Source of the DNA: Chrysaora quinquecirrha
Lineage: Eukaryota > Cnidaria > Scyphozoa > Semaeostomeae > Pelagiidae
Length of the DNA: 64,000 nt
Direction: 5' to 3'
NCBI GenBank assembly: GCA_014526335.1
Contig: JACTAT010000037.1
Location: 6,974,863-7,038,862 of the forward strand
In this document: piece by piece, positions 61,968 to 64,000 of the stretch
Numbering within the stretch: position 1 is the stretch's first letter
Layout: every line of letters starts with the position of its first letter
Program-made: the position numbers and the translations under genes
The notes under the pieces: generated by a model
What the model saw: only the letters and a program-made list of their open reading frames with translations
What the model was told of the DNA's origin: nothing
The model's database searches: none

Positions 61968-62448
61968 GTAAAAAAAGTCATGTCGGTATTTGTTGTAAAA
62001 CACAATTACAAATGAGAAGCTGCGGCATTATATCCATATGAAAGCCGTTGTGTTATTATTACGTTGTGTGAGGTGTACCGATCGAGTCGAACCACAGTCG
62101 GACTAAACTTCTGTTGGTGAGGTAGGGCACGGAAAGATGTATGAAACAAGCCTTTTCTTTGTTGATAAAGTCTGGTTTCCATATCATTGTAAGCACATCG
62201 TAATCATTGCAACGGGGACGCTGGTGATGACATGAGAACATTTTAAGCATGTCCCTGTCGACGCCGGACAAATATGAAAATCGTTGATCAACTTTTTGAA
62301 CGAAGCCTTCGCATTATCGTCTCTTACGATGTAATGGGAACATAAATTTTGATCCTGGAACATGTTGTTTGATCGTCGCCGTGGATAGCTCTGCACTGAC
62401 AACAACTAGCTACTGTACTACCTGAGAATTGTCCTGTTTGTCCCCGTT

Positions 62449-62590
62449 GTCCCCTAGACTGATTACATTCCTCCCACTCTTTCGGAAACAGCTCATAACA
62501 ACTACAACAACATAATCGCTGTTTCCTCAGAGTAGTTGGAGCGGGGTGGTGGGGTGTGGAGGAGCGTAGACTACGACGAATGTAATAAGT
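62449..62590. repeat. GGAAACAGC/GCTGTTTCC hairpin repeat, copy 2
   Basis: CTTTCGGAAACAGCTCATAA and CGCTGTTTCCTCAGAGTAG match the copy at 49436-49530. The flanks ACTGATTACATTC and GAATGTAATAAGT also pair. Confidence 0.65.
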
Positions 62591-62737
62591 CTAGTTGTCC
62601 CCGTCACTTAAAATTATATGGAAACTGGAAACAGGAACGTCGCCGTCACGACCAATGATAAATCCACCAATTACGTGCATAGATTTACCTCTTTTCTAGG
62701 GGAGGGTGCTTATTCGGCTTGAGGTGGTCCCTGTAAC

Positions 62738-63994
62738 ACTTGGCAAAACGTATTATTTCTTTTATAAGAAAGAACAGAATTCTGTATGAACTTCAATTCG
62801 GCTTCAGAGAGGGTCATTCAACCGTTCATGCTTTATTAGAACTTCTTGATAGAATATATCAACATCTAGACGAAAATAATTCTTGTATCGGTGTCTTCTT
62901 AGACCTCTCCAAAGCCTTCGATACCATAGACCACGAAATACTCCTTAAAAAATTGCACTTTTATGGACTTAGGGGTAAAATACATGACTGGTTCTCAAGT
63001 TATCTTCAGAACAGACGTCAATATACGTCCATTAACAAAAAACACTCTTCTCTCGACGTCATTAAAACTGGGGTTCCTCAAGGTTCTGTACTAGGCCCAA
63101 TACTGTTTACATTGTACATAAACGACATGCCAAATTCAATTTGCCCTAAGCCGAGACTGTTTGCTGATGATACGTGTATCTTCAACTTTGATAAAAATAT
63201 TGGAAACCTATTTAAATCAACAAATACTGAACTTAAGAAACTTCTCAAATGGCTTAAAGCTAACAAACTATTAGTTAACACGAGTAAAACTAATTTCAGC
63301 ATCTTCGTACCGACCAAGAATACTAATGTTCCTAATACTAAAATTGTTATGGGAGATGAACTAAAAAGAGCCCATGAGATAAAATACCTTGGAGTAAAGA
63401 TAGATGAGAAACTTTGTTGGGAATCTCATGTTAGAAAAGTAAAAAGTGAAATTATTAAATACTCCTCCATATTCGCTAAACTCAGGTATTCTATACCAAA
63501 ACAATGCCTGCTTACTCTTTATGATTCTCTTGTAACTTCAAAAATTGGCTATGGACTTGAAGCTTACGGTGTAACTTGCTCTAAGCATATAAATGAAATC
63601 CAGGTTCTTCAAAATAGAATTCTTAAAATTATTCATTTTAAAGACAGAAAATATTCAACTAACCGCCTGCATAAAGACCTAAATATAACCAAAATTGACG
63701 ACTTCTATAGACTTAAAATTTTAAAATTCATGAATAAGGTACACTTTGAAAATATTGAATTGCCAGAAGTATTTAAGGATTATTTTTCAACAAATGAGTC
63801 ATCTCATCAATATGACACTAGACAAAAACACTACTATAAAGTTATTAAATCTAAAAAGAAGTGGGAGATCTCACTCTAAAAACGTAGGTGCTCGCCTATG
63901 GAATAGGCTTACTCCATCCTTAAAGATGATTCAAAAGAACAAAACTTTCTGCAGCAAAGTAAAAGAGACCATGATCTCTGCTTATGAATCGTAA
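62738..63994 (+). pseudogene. 5'-truncated LINE reverse transcriptase (CR1/jockey-like)
   Basis: Reverse transcriptase of a non-LTR retrotransposon, inserted in TEP1 intron 43 in the same orientation as the gene. Motifs in order: FGFREGHSTVHALLEL, GVFLDLSKAFDTIDH, GVPQGSVLGPILFTLYIND, the catalytic LFADDTCIF, then KYLGVKID. The endonuclease and the first part of the reverse transcriptase are missing. The main frame stops at 63877-63879, but the usual C-terminal motif VGARLWNRLTPSLK continues in the +1 frame to a stop at 63994, so a frameshift lies near the A-rich stretch at about 63848-63860. The catalytic Asp pair is intact. A recent 5' truncation during insertion is the simplest reading. 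Confidence 0.9.
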
Positions 63995-64000
63995 CTTATC

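Noticed and set aside
1..64000. CRISPR arrays, operons or bacterial signals
   Set aside because: None are present; spliced animal genes and eukaryotic transposons dominate the window.

Overview
This looks like AT-rich nuclear DNA of an invertebrate animal, most likely a cnidarian such as a stony coral or sea anemone. The evidence is short GT-AG-bounded exons in long repeat-filled introns, dozens of small inverted-repeat transposons, CR1/jockey-like and DIRS-like retroelement pieces, and two recognisable animal genes. The species cannot be read from the window.

Region 1 (1-4200) has no host gene. It holds two copies of an inverted-repeat element, TTAG tetranucleotide tracts and a DIRS-like retroelement fragment. 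Region 2 (4274-5257) is an intact, intron-free Fic-domain gene (predicted AMP transferase). Region 3 (5258-6637) is intergenic and includes an inverted-repeat element.

Region 4 (6638 to beyond 61967) is one gene on the + strand, telomerase-associated protein 1 (TEP1). I assembled 43 consecutive exons from splice sites, reading phase and family similarity. Together they give about 2,047 codons: a disordered N terminus, TROVE RNA-binding domain, vWA-like domain, DUF4062, NACHT NTPase (Walker A and B visible) and at least nine WD40 repeats. The gene runs off the right edge. All exon phases agree except in exon 18 (DUF4062), where two in-family reading frames are offset and a stop codon intervenes. 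That is a frameshift in this allele or an assembly error.

The TEP1 introns are full of non-autonomous elements. Many share one design: a short word at both termini that is also repeated several times inside. In one TA-flanked family (seven copies, six of them between 19.6 and 26.1 kb) the word differs between subfamilies but is the same throughout each copy. Other intron contents are a telomere-like TAAGGG array, a CCAAA-type satellite with a 333-bp higher-order period, tRNA-derived SINE-like foldbacks, a foldback repeat carrying a promoter-like CCAAT/TATA module, and at 62.7-64.0 kb a 5'-truncated LINE reverse transcriptase.

In mammals TEP1 binds telomerase RNA and is a vault-particle component. 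The Fic gene is unrelated in function as far as can be seen.
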